Source of the DNA: Rotaria sp. Silwood1
Lineage: Eukaryota; Rotifera; Eurotatoria; Philodinida; Philodinidae
Assembly: GCA_905250075.1 (NCBI GenBank)
Contig: CAJNOP010000017.1
Location: forward strand, 905,017 to 969,016
Direction: 5' to 3'
Length of the DNA: 64,000 bases
The notes beneath the pieces are model-generated. The model ran no database searches and was not told the DNA's origin. It was given only the letters and a program-made list of their open reading frames with translations. This document shows positions 1-12,756 of the stretch, in pieces (positions within the stretch are counted from its first letter, which is position 1; each line of letters opens with the position of its first letter). The translations under genes were made by a program, and so were the position numbers.

Positions 1-3000
1 AAATTTTGAAAATTCTTTATTATAATTTAATAAACGTTTGTTGGTAGTATTGAACACAGTTTTGCAAAAAAACTGAACTCTTGATATCAGTAGATTTTCA
101 CTAAACAATTGAACTTTGTCATCGTTTCTTACGCGTATCTCCTCATTTTTCAACTGTTTCTAGTTCTCGAAGACGGTATAACTGATTAATCAGAAATTTT
201 TACCACAAATAGTGCATCAAAAATAAGGAGACATGTGTTTACAAGAAAACGTTCAAAGCGAATTTTTGTCGTTTTTTTCTGAGAAGTTCTAGTTTTTATA
301 GGATCGCATCTTCATTCGCTACAACCCTTCATTAAACTTTATCCAATTGGGCTGAAAATTTTTTCTGGGAATATCTAAGACTATCTCTTTGATGAAATCT
401 CACTTTCTGTTTTTTCCATCAGAGAATGATGTAAATATATGGCGCTAAAATCGGCGCCTTGGCTTCCAGAATTTTGTGGATTTTTTGTAGATTTGATGTG
501 ATACATACAAGTTTCATAAGAGCTTATCAAGACATCTTTAAAGAAATAGTCATTTTGCTATTGTTGTTATGTTAATAGAGGCAGAAACTTTATGTAAAAT
601 ATGTCGAATAGACTTTAGAGTATATCCTATGAAAATGTTGAAAAGTCCATGAAAATTGATTGAGTTATTGAACCGTTATTCATGTTTTCCTTTTTTTTTG
701 CGAATTTTTAGTACATTTTGTATATCTTTAAACATTATAAGTAAAATGCTCTTTCAGTTTTAGCAAAAACTAAATTGCTAAAATATTTTAAAAATTTGAT
801 CTATTAATATTTTAGACATTTCATATATCCGATTATTTTCAATGTATACAAAGTCAAGACTTTGCTAATAGGTTTTTAATACAACTATCAACAGCAAAGG
901 TTAAAATATTTTGAGTTCCATTGTGTAAATTTTTTTAAAAATATTATTTTTAAGCTAGTATGAAAGATAGACGTTCTGTCAAAAATTAAATAACTGCTAA
1001 TAAAACCACGAATCCTAATTTTTAATTGATTTATCGTTCATGTCATTGATGCTCGATCTTTCGTTGATATCACATACTAATTTACACATAATAGAATATA
1101 CATTATTCTATTTCACATCAATTCTTTCATTATAATAAGATGTTCAAGACAAACAAAACATAGTTATCAATATTATTCTGTAAAAGTTATTAGTAAAAAA
1201 AAAATCGATCGATATTAGTAACATTTTCATATGATATTTGTGTATCTCAATTTCTTGGATGATTACTTTTTCTGCTGGAAGATAATTGATGAATTAATCT
1301 CGTTGTTTCCATGCTTGTAACAAGAGAATCTTGACGATTATGTAATATAGAATAGAATGTTGAAGAAAGATTTGATCGACAATGATTACAATAACAACAT
1401 ATTCAGAATTTAAGAATATTCATGAAACTCGACTAATTCAATAGATTTTATCCAATCAAGATATTTAGAAACAGAATACAAAGTCATAATGTTGTAACAC
1501 TCATACAAATCAATGCATACTACTTATCGTAAATCATCGACATATACTTTATTATCAATCTATATTTCAATAAAACTAAGAAAAAGAAAAAAAAATTATT
1601 AATCTTACACATAATTCGTCATTATTTTGTGATATTTCCGTTCTTTTTTGCTCATTATTCAATTGATCTGCAAATATTTTCTATCATAGCTTGATTCTTT
1701 TTCTTTTCCAATAATTCTTCTAGTACCCTGATCAAAACCAAACATTCGTTTTCGTTTCTTAAGAAAATAAAATATCTCATATTTCGATATTTACAACTTC
1801 ATATGTCCATTTGAGATAATTGATTAAACATATAACAACAAATATACATTAATAATCAAAGCAGTATATTATATCATAACAGAAACAAAATTCAGAATTC
1901 GACTTTTTTTTTTATTAAGTGTAATTTTGAGTCTTCGCTTTTTCTTTTTACTCATTTTTATTTATTGAACTATTGTATTTTCTTGCTAGGGATTTTAAGC
2001 GAATACTTTTCGTTCTCTAATAATAAATTTCATACATCTGTTGTCATTAGAAATGCCATAAAAGAATTACTTATTGTTGCATCTTGATTTTGATTGACGT
2101 ACTGTCTTCGAAAACAGATGTTCGATACAGTACCATAAAAATATTTCTTATAGTTATATCTACTAACAAAACTGTGTTATTAGAAAGTACTGACATATTT
2201 GAAAATGTCACTTATATGACACGTAATTCATATCAAGCAAAATTATTATGTACTAGTAATGGTTAATCCAATTTTCAACATATAGTCTATTAAATTCGCA
2301 AAATACTTTCTATTTTAAATCATATATATTATTGCATTGTATACTAAACTGAGATTGTTTATTTTGTTTTTTAAAATTTCGTAAAGACTTGTCGAATGAT
2401 GGCTAATGTTTATATACTATAGTAATAGATTGATTTGAAAAGAAAGAATGTTTGAATTTTCATTGTCAATCTCTGTTACATATAGAGATGGTTTTATGAA
2501 ATCAAGTACACACAATAAATATGAAAGTGTCTATATTAAAAGATTAAAACTGTTAAAGTTTGAATGACTCGATTGCATCAAGAATCTATAAAACTAGTTT
2601 TAAAGTTTCAAACATAGTATTGTAAGACAACAATTCATTAAAATGTTTTAATTTGTTCAGTATATCTACCAGATTATATCACAGAATATTTCTATTTAAA
2701 TAGTTCTCATTAATTCTAGAATTTTCTATAGTAAAAAAAACACATCCGCGCTTGTATCAATCATAATGCGTGCATGACATCGTTATGAATTTTCATAAAG
2801 ATTAGTAACCTTTCGATTTGTTAAAAAGAAGTTGTGAAATATTCATACTTTTCGATTAAAATTTAAAAAGAAGAATATATTATACTTATTAGCGACAGAG
2901 GGCCATAACTAATATTCTATTGGTTAAATATTTTCAAGCCAATCAATAAAATTTTTCTTATAGTACGTTTTTGTTTATTTATATTTTTTTATTTGAGTAC

Positions 3001-3426
3001 TAAATCTATATTAATTATTCATATTTAAGGTAATGATGATTATCTTTTAGGTGAAAACTATCTTATAATATTGCCTATCATCACCTTGTATTGTCATTCG
3101 TTTCAGTTATTCGAAGGTCTTTTTCTTTTGTCAAGGTCTTTTTTACCATTGTCGATCTTCCTCGTGTATATATGCATTCAACTGACCTTGACGATCAATT
3201 CTTCTTCTTTTAGACCATTTTCAATGACCATATAAAATGTATTAATCATCGATACGACTTATGGTTGAACATAATCTAATATTTTATTGTTGAAATTTAT
3301 TATAATCATCTTCATATTTAATGTAAGTACAATTATTTATTTTCTGTCAAAATCAATAGATTATGTCTTGTCTCGTGTTACTTTTTAGATATATAATTAT
3401 TCATTGGTAATGTTATTTTTGACAAA
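1..3426. other. Intergenic, repeat-derived and unique AT-rich DNA
   Basis: I see no supported gene here. Positions about 290-420 carry a phrase (near 345, CCAATTGGGCTGAAAATTTT) that recurs in degenerate form near 13425, 34505 (reverse strand), 55468 and 57103, so the first 500 bp are probably an old transposon-derived repeat. The rest is AT-rich with no long open frame. The last part is the likely promoter and 5' UTR of the distal NR5A first exon. Confidence 0.5.
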
Positions 3427-6400
3427 ATGAGTGAATTTGAAATAAAACGAAAGAATTATTTACGATCAAAGCCTAAACGAAAAATTGATTCTCCAGATTC
3501 CAATAATGAATTTGAAGAAACTATTGATGATAAAAATTCTCCAATGACGATTGATAATAATATTCTTATAATGAAAACACCTCAATCTCTTGATGATCTT
3601 CTTGATGTTGATGATAATAACAATGAAAATGACGAAGATAAAGAAGAGAATGAAAATGATAATAATAATGATGATGTTGACAATGATTCAACGCATTTAA
3701 GCATTGATGATCCAACGACAACAGAACAAACAAGACAAAAGAAATCTATCGAGAAAAATGGTAAGATTTAGTAGCTCGTTAAGTAACGAGTATGTGCGAT
3801 TATGTAAACTGTATGAATGGAGATCATCTTTATATGATGGTCAATGCCAACATATATCCGTTATTGTCTATTCTTCTATGCCCCTAAACATGTGTGTGTG
3901 TTAGATAAGTTTGTATCAATTAATCTCTTCCCATCGATCGAGCAATGCATGAACATGTCTGTTGTGAACATTTTATTTAACTATTTTATTGAGTATGTCT
4001 GACCATATATATGTATATGCCCTTCATAATTAAGGTTATGCACATTGCAAACGAACAATCGTCTGGTCACTAAACAATATAGTGACTGACCGATCAAATT
4101 TACATCAATTGTTTTGCCTTCCGATCACATTGGCGACAGTCTATATTGCTTAGTTGATGGTCAACCAGACGACAAGAAAGAACAAATGAAACGACCTAGA
4201 TGTCTTCGGTCATTGTCATGATAAAAGAAAACTAAAAAGAAGGAGAAAAAGAAAAAAAAAACTTGTACAAGAAAGCAAATTGTACATGACCATATCAATA
4301 TTGATCATTTAGTGATTGCAACAGAATCAATCGAGTTTCTTTTTTTGTATATATTCTATATGTACATATGAATAAAGAGAAAGAGGCAGAGAGAGAGAGA
4401 GAAAGAGCAAGAAAAAGAAAAAAAAGAAAGAAATAATGCAAAATGTTGATTTGTTCACAAGCAAATAGTAGCAAAAGGCAAAGCATCGATGTAACTATCA
4501 CATCATTGCATATATGTATGTATACATATATATATACATATACAGGCAAAACGAGAAAATAGCTTTCTCTTTCTTCTGAGCGAGCTGTAATTGCTTTTTT
4601 TGACGGTGACGACGTTGACGCAAAGTGCGCGCGCGTTTACTAGCTTGCGTATGTGCAAGTAGCTCATCTTTTTCTTCTTTTCGACGACGTCGCCTTATGG
4701 TGAACATATACGTGTACATACAAAAGAGAGGGATAGGGTGCAAAAGAAAAAAAAAAGAAAGAAGAAAGAAATAAAAGAAGGCGGCGAAACAATGGTGATA
4801 GTTGTGCGCATTGCGTTCTTTCGCTCTTTCTCTCTCATCTGCACTGCTGTAACTGCTGCAATATGTACATGGTCATCAGTTCATGGGCATTATTGCACAC
4901 ACATATATACACGCAAAAAAAAAGAAAAAGAGAAAGAAAGAAAAAGAAAAGAGAAAAAAAAAGGAGAGAAAAAAGACGGTCGATAGTGGCGCGACGGCAA
5001 TGGTGTAAAGAAGAAAGAAAAAAAAGAATAAGCAAAATCGTTCGCGCAACGCACTCTACTACTGACAACGTCGACTACCATCATAACCGGCACACGTACA
5101 CGTACTACAATACATATGCTGCGTTGGTGTCGTTGGACGAGTAGAATCAGCAACGCCGCACTATCACGGAGGAAAAATTGGATGCGCTGAGCATAGCGCA
5201 CAAATGTTACGCAGCATTTATCCTTCGACAACGACCACTAACTGAGTACGAGAAAATCGAGAGCAAGAAAGGAGAAAAAACCGCGAGTACACGCTGATTT
5301 TTAACCATTACATTTGACCCCAATAACAACAACCAAAAATCACTGCCTCACAGTTCGCCCCCCGGATGGGTAAGTTTTTAGTTTAAAGTTCTTCTTTCTT
5401 CTTATTGTAAAAACTCTTCATATCTACCACTTTTATTTGGTACTTTTGTCATAAAAAAAGAGAACTGCGTCATTTTCTTTTTATATCATCATTATCATCA
5501 TCAGGTGTTCACATACACACTGTCGTATGACTGTTGATGAGCATAATGTCCTTGTGATCACATTCTCGTTTAAGTGACTATATGTCCTTGTCATTAGCCG
5601 AGCTTGGGTCCGGACTGAGACTTGACTCGACTTGATCAAACGTAAAAATCGTTAATGAATGCGAGTATGTGCCCGTGTGCAACCTATATATATATACAGA
5701 GAAGTGCACGGTGCTTTGTTTGTCCAAACGATTAACGATGTTGCGCAAGGCCACCATGCACAATTCGCTCGAATTTCAATCATCATCATCATCATTAAAG
5801 GACTGTTTGGATGAAGGTGGAGAAAAAGGGATGTTCATAATGTATACGTTCGTGTTACGTCTTTACGACGAACAGAGAGAGAGCGTTTACATATGGACAT
5901 AAAACAGAAATAGTAACGATGTTGCGTCTTTTTCTATTCCCACGTCCCTCCTCATCATCGACTTGTCGTAGTACGAGGATGTGTTGGGAAGTAGTTGTAG
6001 TTGTAGTTATTGTAGTACTAATAGTGGTGGTAGTGGTAGTGGCGGGTGCACAGAACAAGAAGAAAAAAGGTCAAAAAAAAAAACGCGCGTCGAAAGCGGC
6101 CACGTCCGGTCTCGGCGTGCGTGTGAACTCTCATGTCGCCGCCATCACCGTCGTTATATTTATAACAAAAGCATTCTTTTTTTTTTTATTTCTATTTCGT
6201 ACAAAATTTATATTCATTCATGTGTGCGCACAGCTGTTGACTTTAGTGATTTACGCAACTTTTAACTGATGTTTAGTTATTCTACCTCATCTATCTTTTA
6301 TTTTGAATGAATATGCACAAACGCGTGTCATAAAAGCAACGATTCATTATGTGTCTGCCGTTTAATTAACTACTAGTTTTGATTATCAAGAGGAAAAGAA

Positions 6401-9400
6401 AGGGGAAGAAAAGTAAGAAAAAAAGAAGAATAAATCTTCAATAATCACATACGAAAACCCTCGTGTATATATGTGTGTGTATGCGTACATTTATGCATGT
6501 TGATTTAGAAAACTGATAGTTTTATACAAAATAAATCTAAGTTGATATGCTTTAAAAAGAAAAGAAAGAAAAAGAAATTTATTTATTTGTTTATCTACTG
6601 ATTTATTGTCTTAGGTCCAGGCGTCCTGGACGTTCCATCGCCGGACGTTGGACTCGATGTAAAATTCGGTTTTAATGATTTATGTCCTGTATGTGGTGAT
6701 AAAGTCAGTGGATTTCATTATGGTCTTTTGACATGTGAATCGTGTAAAGGTATTGAAATTTATAAATTGAGAAAAAATGAAACATCTACATATATATATA
6801 TATATCTATTGTATAATTAGGATTTTTCAAACGAACAGTACAAAATAAGAAAAATTATCAATGTATTGATAAGCAACAATGTCAAATAGATAAAACTCAA
6901 CGAAAACGTTGTGCTTTTTGTCGTTTTAAAAAATGTTTACAAGTTGGTATGAAATTAGAAGCTGTTCGTGAAAATCGAGTAAGAGGTGGAAGAAATAAAT
7001 TTGGTCCATTATATCGTCGTAGTCGTGCATTACGTCAACAAATTATGAGACAACATTTTGTTAGTATGGTTAAAGCACAACAAAATATGATACCAAATGG
7101 TAATGGTATTGATAATGGACAAGCATCATTAGATATAACTGGTAATAATTTACAAGTTAAATCTGAACCTGAACAACCAAATCTTCATCCATTTCAACAT
7201 ATGTATACAAGTTTGCAAACAACAACAAATATAAATCATCCAACACATTCACATCATCCAAATACACATCCACATCATCAACATCATTATCAACCACAAA
7301 AATCTTCATCATTTCCTGGTGTTTATCCGGATTTTTTCAATCCAAATTCTTCAATTACAAATAATACACGTTTACAACAACCATTTCAATTAAATCCATT
7401 CGATACATATTATAAAAGTTCATCAGCATCATCAACTGCATATGGACATTCACCACCATCTTTACTTTTACCATCCAATAGCAACAGTAATCCACCATCA
7501 GGTTCATCAAATTCAAGTTCATCACCTGTTGGTCAAATATCATCAAAATTACTTGATTATCAAATATCATCACCATCAACAACAGGGACAACAACAACAG
7601 TAAATACAACTAATTCAACATTAAATACATCTTCAATATTAAGTACATTAACTATGCAACAACATTCAATGGCTACAAATGATTCAATGCATACAGATAC
7701 AAATAATGGTATATCATCTGTTTATTTTTATAATAATCAATATTTAGCACCAAATTATGATATGAACGATACAAATAATATACCGGAAACATTAACAAAA
7801 CTTATTGAATCTGATCAAGCTTATCGAGTATGAGAAAAAACATATTTGATGTATTAATTTTTAGAATGAAATTTTGTTTTAGTGTACTGAAGTACGGTAT
7901 ATTGAAGATATTCAACAGATTCATATTGATTTAACACGTGATGATGGTGATATATTAGTTGTATGTTCATTGTTAGATAAATTATGTTTTCTTATGGTTG
8001 ATTGGGTATGTTGAAAATTTGATAAAAGAATTTTATTTGATATAATCTTTTCTTTGATAAATATATATATATAGGCTCGACAATCCCTATATTTTAAAGA
8101 TATTCAAGTAAGTTAAAAAATCTTCTTTGTTTTGCTAACGATGTTATATATATATATATATATTGTTTTTCTTTTAAGATTGATAATCAGATAAAATTAT
8201 TAAAAGCAGCATGGATTGAAATATTAATTATTGATCTTATATGGAAGCAATGTCAACAACCAAAAGAAACTTGTTTAAATTGTATTGTTAGCGTATGTTT
8301 TAACTTAAAATTTTGAATTTTATTTTTTAATGTATGCATGTATATATATATATATTATTAAATTAGGCTAATGGACAATTATTAAATATAAATTTAATAC
8401 AAAATCCAGCTGTTAAAAAATTAGCTGAAAGATATTTACAATGTGTCAATGATTTTCGTCAACTACAGTGGCAAGTATGTATTATTTGTCGTAAATATTT
8501 TTTTTTGTATATAAACTGAAAATATTTATTTTTATTCTAGTATCCAGAATATCTTGCACTCAAATATCTGGTACTCTTCGACCCAGGTAGGAAGAATATT
8601 CGAACTCTTTAAACTAACACTATGATATATTATTTGAATTTTTGCTAGTAAAATAACTTACATGACGTATGTATTGAAGGTCTAGAACTTTTACTTGCAA
8701 TGCAACATACCTAATTGTTCGACATCATTCAGCTTCATATGATGACTAAGAGTCGATTTCAGTGAGATTAACATAACCTTAAAAGAATTCTGGTTCCATG
8801 GTCTACAGAAAAAGAATTATGACTGTTAAAAGGAAATTTTTACTAAGAGCAAGGAATTTCCAAAACATTCACAACAAATAATTCTGAGCTGCGCTTATGT
8901 CTATAGAAAATGAGCGTATCTTTATCAAGATATTCAATTTCCAAATAGACTCAATTATTGTATATTCATATTGTAAACTGCTGCTTTTTTGGATATTGAA
9001 CATCTCGAAAAAGATATGTTCATTTTCATCGAAACTTTCATGACTAACAAACTTACCTATAAGTAAAAATTTCAGGTCGAAACTTTTTGTTGTGAATTTT
9101 TCTGAAATGTTTTGCTTTCATAAAAAAGTGTTCCAAGTTGTAAATTAGTTTTGAGCTGTGACTATATTCAATTAATAGAGCCAAGTGAGTAAGTAAATAT
9201 CCTAAAGTGGCCCGAACTACTAGAATTTTTTGCTACAATTTCAAGCTTTTAGCTGACTTTTTCTGTAGGGCTCTAGTTTTCAATTGATTTCATATTTTGG
9301 AATTTTCGCCCTAAGCTTTGCCTACGTTAAAGCAACAATTAGGTTATGCTAGCAATAAAAGCCAAGTATCTCGAATCACTCTATGACTTTTATTTATTCA

Positions 9401-10681
9401 CTAGGCTCTATCCGATTGAATATAGTTCTAGCTTAAAAGAAATTGATCATATGAAAGTCTTTCCTCATCAGAAATAGTTTCGACTCGTAGCCATAATAGG
9501 AAGTCGAAGGTCTACTGAATTTTCACAAATTTGTATGAAATTTTAGTATATAGATTCAAGTGATTTGTATTAACTACTCTGAGGAGTATAAGTATCACAA
9601 TACATTTTCATAACATTTGACATTGTTCGTACATATATGCTATATTCATGGTATTATTGTGACAATTAGTGAAAGTCTGATTGGTGACAAGGGAAATTTC
9701 CGAGTTTCCATACTGATTAGTTTCGCTTTATTTTTCTTATGACTATTTGTTTGATAATAATGAACAAATCATCATATGTAGATAAATTCTAGCTGAAATA
9801 TTTATTTTTTCTCTCATTAGGATGCTTGAGATGGGATTATAGATTAAGAATAATGCACAACAAAATCCTATACACTAAATCATTGGTCCTAAAAATTTTT
9901 AGTCGAACATTGATGAATGTTCAAGTTCAAGAAAACAGCACTATTGCGTCGTTGTTCTTTGTAACTTCATAAAAAAAATGAAAATGATAGAAGAAATAAG
10001 GGCCATTTGTTAATGGAAATAATGACCCGTAAAACGTCTCCAGGGATTACAGTGAAAGTTAATGTAGTAATATGGCGTCTTTATAAACGTTTCCGGCGGT
10101 CAAAATGGTTGCTCTGGGTGTAGCCTTAATTATTTTTCAGTAATAAAATATGTTCAGTTGTATAGGATGTCGATGAAAACTTAAGTCGTTATTTTTATTT
10201 TATTAAAATTGAATTGCTGGATTTCGTAATCATATAATCATAGAGGCCTAAGATTATTCTATAGTTAAATAAAAGATATTCATATCTTCTGTAGAATGAA
10301 CAATGTTGAATAGCTGAAAAATCATTTTTGGTTTTTTTTTTTTTGTTATATTTAGATGTTCAAGGTGTAACTGAATCGAGTTTAATCGAAGAAGTCCAAG
10401 AAAAAATTACAAATGCCTTAGGTGAATATACAACAGATCATAATAATCCATCCATATCAAATTCAACAAATCGATCTCCATCACAACAACAGCAACCCCA
10501 ACAAGCACCAACAAATGAACAAGAAAAATTTGCATGTATTTTATTAAAATTACCCGATGTTCGTCTGATTGGAAATGATTTAAAGAAATTTTTACAATTA
10601 ATTGATCGTAAACATGATGGAAAACTTCTTGATGGTTGTTTACTTGGCGAAATGCTCAATGGTTTACAATCGAATAATTAA
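3427..10681 (+). CDS. NR5A: NR5A / FTZ-F1-type nuclear receptor
   Basis: Ligand-regulated or orphan nuclear transcription factor of the SF-1/LRH-1/FTZ-F1 family, which binds DNA as a monomer. Exons: 3427-3760, 6615-6749, 6821-7827, 7883-8005, 8075-8107, 8179-8292, 8367-8474, 8541-8586, 10356-10681; the frame closes at every junction, giving 741 aa. Residues about 135-200 are the two-zinc-finger DNA-binding domain ([15 protein letters not shown], then CESCKGFF). They are followed directly by the NR5-specific FTZ-F1 box ([16 protein letters not shown]), which is decisive for the family. A long hinge rich in Ser, Thr, Asn and His (about 235-375) follows. The ligand-binding domain includes LVDxW-like [17 protein letters not shown] and ends in the AF-2 helix LLGEMLNGL, close to LLIEMLHAK-type AF-2 of vertebrate NR5A. 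A Gln/Ser/Asn-rich insert of about 35 residues lies in the late LBD. The distal first exon encodes an acidic Asp/Asn/Glu-rich N-terminus. An alternative start lies at 5366. NR5A versus another NR5 subgroup is inferred. Confidence 0.93.
3761..6614 (+). other. NR5A intron 1 / proximal promoter region
   Basis: This region holds the proximal first exon at 5366. Positions 4230-5290 are strongly strand-asymmetric, with long purine runs and CT-rich blocks (for example 4380-4435 and 4915-4985). A comparatively GC-rich patch at about 5040-5370 precedes the proximal ATG, as expected of a promoter or 5' UTR. Many open frames in this zone are low-complexity and lack family resemblance, so I do not call genes. 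Confidence 0.45.
5366..5369 (+). CDS. NR5A: Alternative proximal first coding exon of the NR5A gene
   Basis: An ATG is followed by one base and then a consensus donor (ATGG, then GTAAGT), leaving phase 1. The distal exon ending at 3760 also leaves phase 1 (AATG, then GTAAGA). Both join in frame to the exon at 6615. The proximal start gives a 631-aa protein beginning [12 protein letters not shown] and lacks the 111-residue acidic N-terminus. FTZ-F1 genes of other animals are known to make isoforms that differ only N-terminally. Which start is used here cannot be read from the sequence. Confidence 0.5.
8587..10355 (+). other. Large intron inside the NR5A ligand-binding domain
   Basis: This 1.77-kb intron splits the codon after LFDP. 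All neighbouring introns of this gene are 55-75 bp. It contains an inverted-repeat pair (about 9149-9200 against 9391-9438) and other repeat-like sequence, so its size probably reflects transposon insertion. Confidence 0.6.
9149..9438. repeat. Short inverted-repeat element in NR5A intron
   Basis: The block around 9153-9200 (GACTATATTCAATTAATAGAG region) is repeated in reverse complement at 9391-9438 with a handful of mismatches, enclosing about 190 bp. No transposase frame is visible. It is probably a foldback or MITE-like remnant; the ends and target duplication are unclear. Confidence 0.5.
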
Positions 10682-12174
10682 TTTACTATTTAATCATTAT
10701 ACACACGTGTGTGTTTTTTTTTTCTTTTATCACTCAGGTCCGACATTATTCTCTAGTTCTCTTTATTCATGCTTGTTTAAAGGGATATTTGTACAGTTTT
10801 TTTTATTTGTTGTTTCAAACATCAATTTCGTTTGTTTTTTTTTCTCTCTCAGTCACTCTTGAATAACAGTGTTCGTAAGAAAAGGTACAATGGCCATATG
10901 GAGAAAACAGTGACACGTACTATCTCTTTACATCCTTCTTTCTAATCTATCTATCGATCAGAGAGTTGTGCCATTTTTTTTTCAATTTTTTTTTCTTTTT
11001 GGCTTTTTTTCTGCTAATTTGCATTATTCTTTTAAATTTTAATAGTTGTTTGCTTTCTTTTTTCGTTTTTTTTTGACTGACCAATTGATCGACGACTCTA
11101 CAAAACAGGCAGATGTTTGGCGAATTCACGATATTTGTTGTGTTTTTTTTTTTTTTTCTTTTTCGATAAAAGAAATAAGGAGTTACATATTTAATATATA
11201 TATATATATAAATATTGATTTTATTATCTTTAAAAAACACATTTTACTCGAATTAGGACTCATGCGAAAGTATCGAGATATACCCTATGCAGTTTTTATG
11301 CTATTTAGGCTTCTCTCTCAGGGATAAACAAGTAAAATCTTCTTTTCTTTTCTTTTCTTTTTAAATACGATCTCGTACTAAACGGAGCCTGGCCTTTTGT
11401 TTTGTTTTGTTTTTTTTTTTTATTATTATGAACACCATGTGTATTGTCACTTGTGTGTATACAAATATTTTTGTGTGTGTGTATTTGGTTTCTTTTTGTT
11501 TTTGAACATAAGAAGAAAAGAAAAAATAAAATGATGATTATAAACATATGCCTGATGTAAGTTTATCGACGGAGCGAATAATTGTTTCGTTCTAAAATTA
11601 AAAAAAATACTTTCAATATATTCAATTCTATCAATAAACACATGGAAATCTATTGAAATTGATGAGATGATTCCATAGATCTTGTTTGGATAATTTATTA
11701 AATATATCAACTAATTTAAATAAACTATTAACCAGAAAAATAAAATTACATCTTTCACAATATGAAATTAGTTATTTTTAAGGAAAAAGAAAGAGATTTA
11801 TTTTAGGTTATGTAGCAAAAAGAAGAAAAAAAAAACAGAATCTCCATTCGTCTATATTCTAAATCGAATAGATAATTATAAAAATAATCAAGATTGATAA
11901 CATTGTTAATCGAAGAAGAATTTTCTAGAGAAAAGACTTTGTTTTATTGACATAAGATTTTATCTAAACATTTTAGTGATACTCGACTCTTTACTTTTGT
12001 GTACAATAGGACAGATAAGATAACTAAGATGGTCTCTAACAACGTATACTCGTATCAGTCATAGATACATGTTTCTGTATGAAATCAAACAATTGAATCC
12101 GTTATTATTTCAATCTTAATTCCTTATAGTCGAATGATATTTTTATAAAATATATTTCTATAGATTTATCCCAC
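10682..12174. other. NR5A 3' UTR and downstream intergenic DNA
   Basis: T-rich low-complexity DNA with many T8-T14 runs up to about 11450, consistent with a long 3' UTR on the plus strand. An AATAAA occurs near 11525. After 11560 the sequence becomes ordinary AT-rich spacer. I see no gene. Confidence 0.45.
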
Positions 12175-12176
12175 TA

Positions 12177-12752
12177 TCAACGACAAAATGATTGAGAAAC
12201 GTTTTTTTGATCTAAAATATAGAGTTTAAGGTCAGAAGAAGTCTTCGTTGATATATTTATATATATATGAATAGTACAAGTGTAGATATTTATAATACAA
12301 AATAAAATTTAATATGAAAGTACAAAACGTTGATATACATCCTAAGTCTTTGTAATAAATGTTTGAATATCATTTAATGATAGGCTGTTACAAGTTTCAT
12401 CAATCACATTCTCTAGCTTATAAAATACTATTACACTATGTCAATGGACAGATAGTAATTCTGATTTTAACGCTCTTGAACTTGTCTGGAACATTATCAA
12501 ATAGAAAATTAAAGATAAGGATTCAGAGCCACAACGTCGATGAAGATTGTAACAACCCATCATTAAATTTTATTCAAGCATATATTAGAAAAACTCAGGA
12601 TGTATATCAACATTTTGTACCTTTATAGTAATTTTTTTTGTATTATAAGCGTCTACACTTGTACTATTCACATATATCAAAGCAAACTTCTTCTGACCTT
12701 AAACTCTATATTTTAGATCAAAAATATGATTTTTCAGTCATTTTGTCACTGA
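12177..12752. mobile_element. Inverted-repeat DNA element with TA duplication (MITE-like)
   Basis: The left end (TCAACGACAAAATGATTGAG) and the reverse complement of the right end (TCAGTGACAAAATGACTGAA) match. The match continues through a second block at 12207-12245 against 12680-12720 (TCTAAAATATAGAGTTTAAG). Both ends abut a TA dinucleotide (12175-12176 and 12753-12754), as expected for a Tc1/mariner-type target. The arms are about 100 bp with an interior of about 370 bp. The 89-codon frame at 12359-12628 inside is not recognised and could be a remnant of a coding element or chance. Confidence 0.72.
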
Positions 12753-12756
12753 TACT

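Noticed and set aside
4295-5231. Several overlapping 80-115 codon frames on both strands
   Set aside because: Low-complexity purine/pyrimidine DNA in the first NR5A intron; translations are Lys/Arg/Glu or Phe/Ser/Leu runs.
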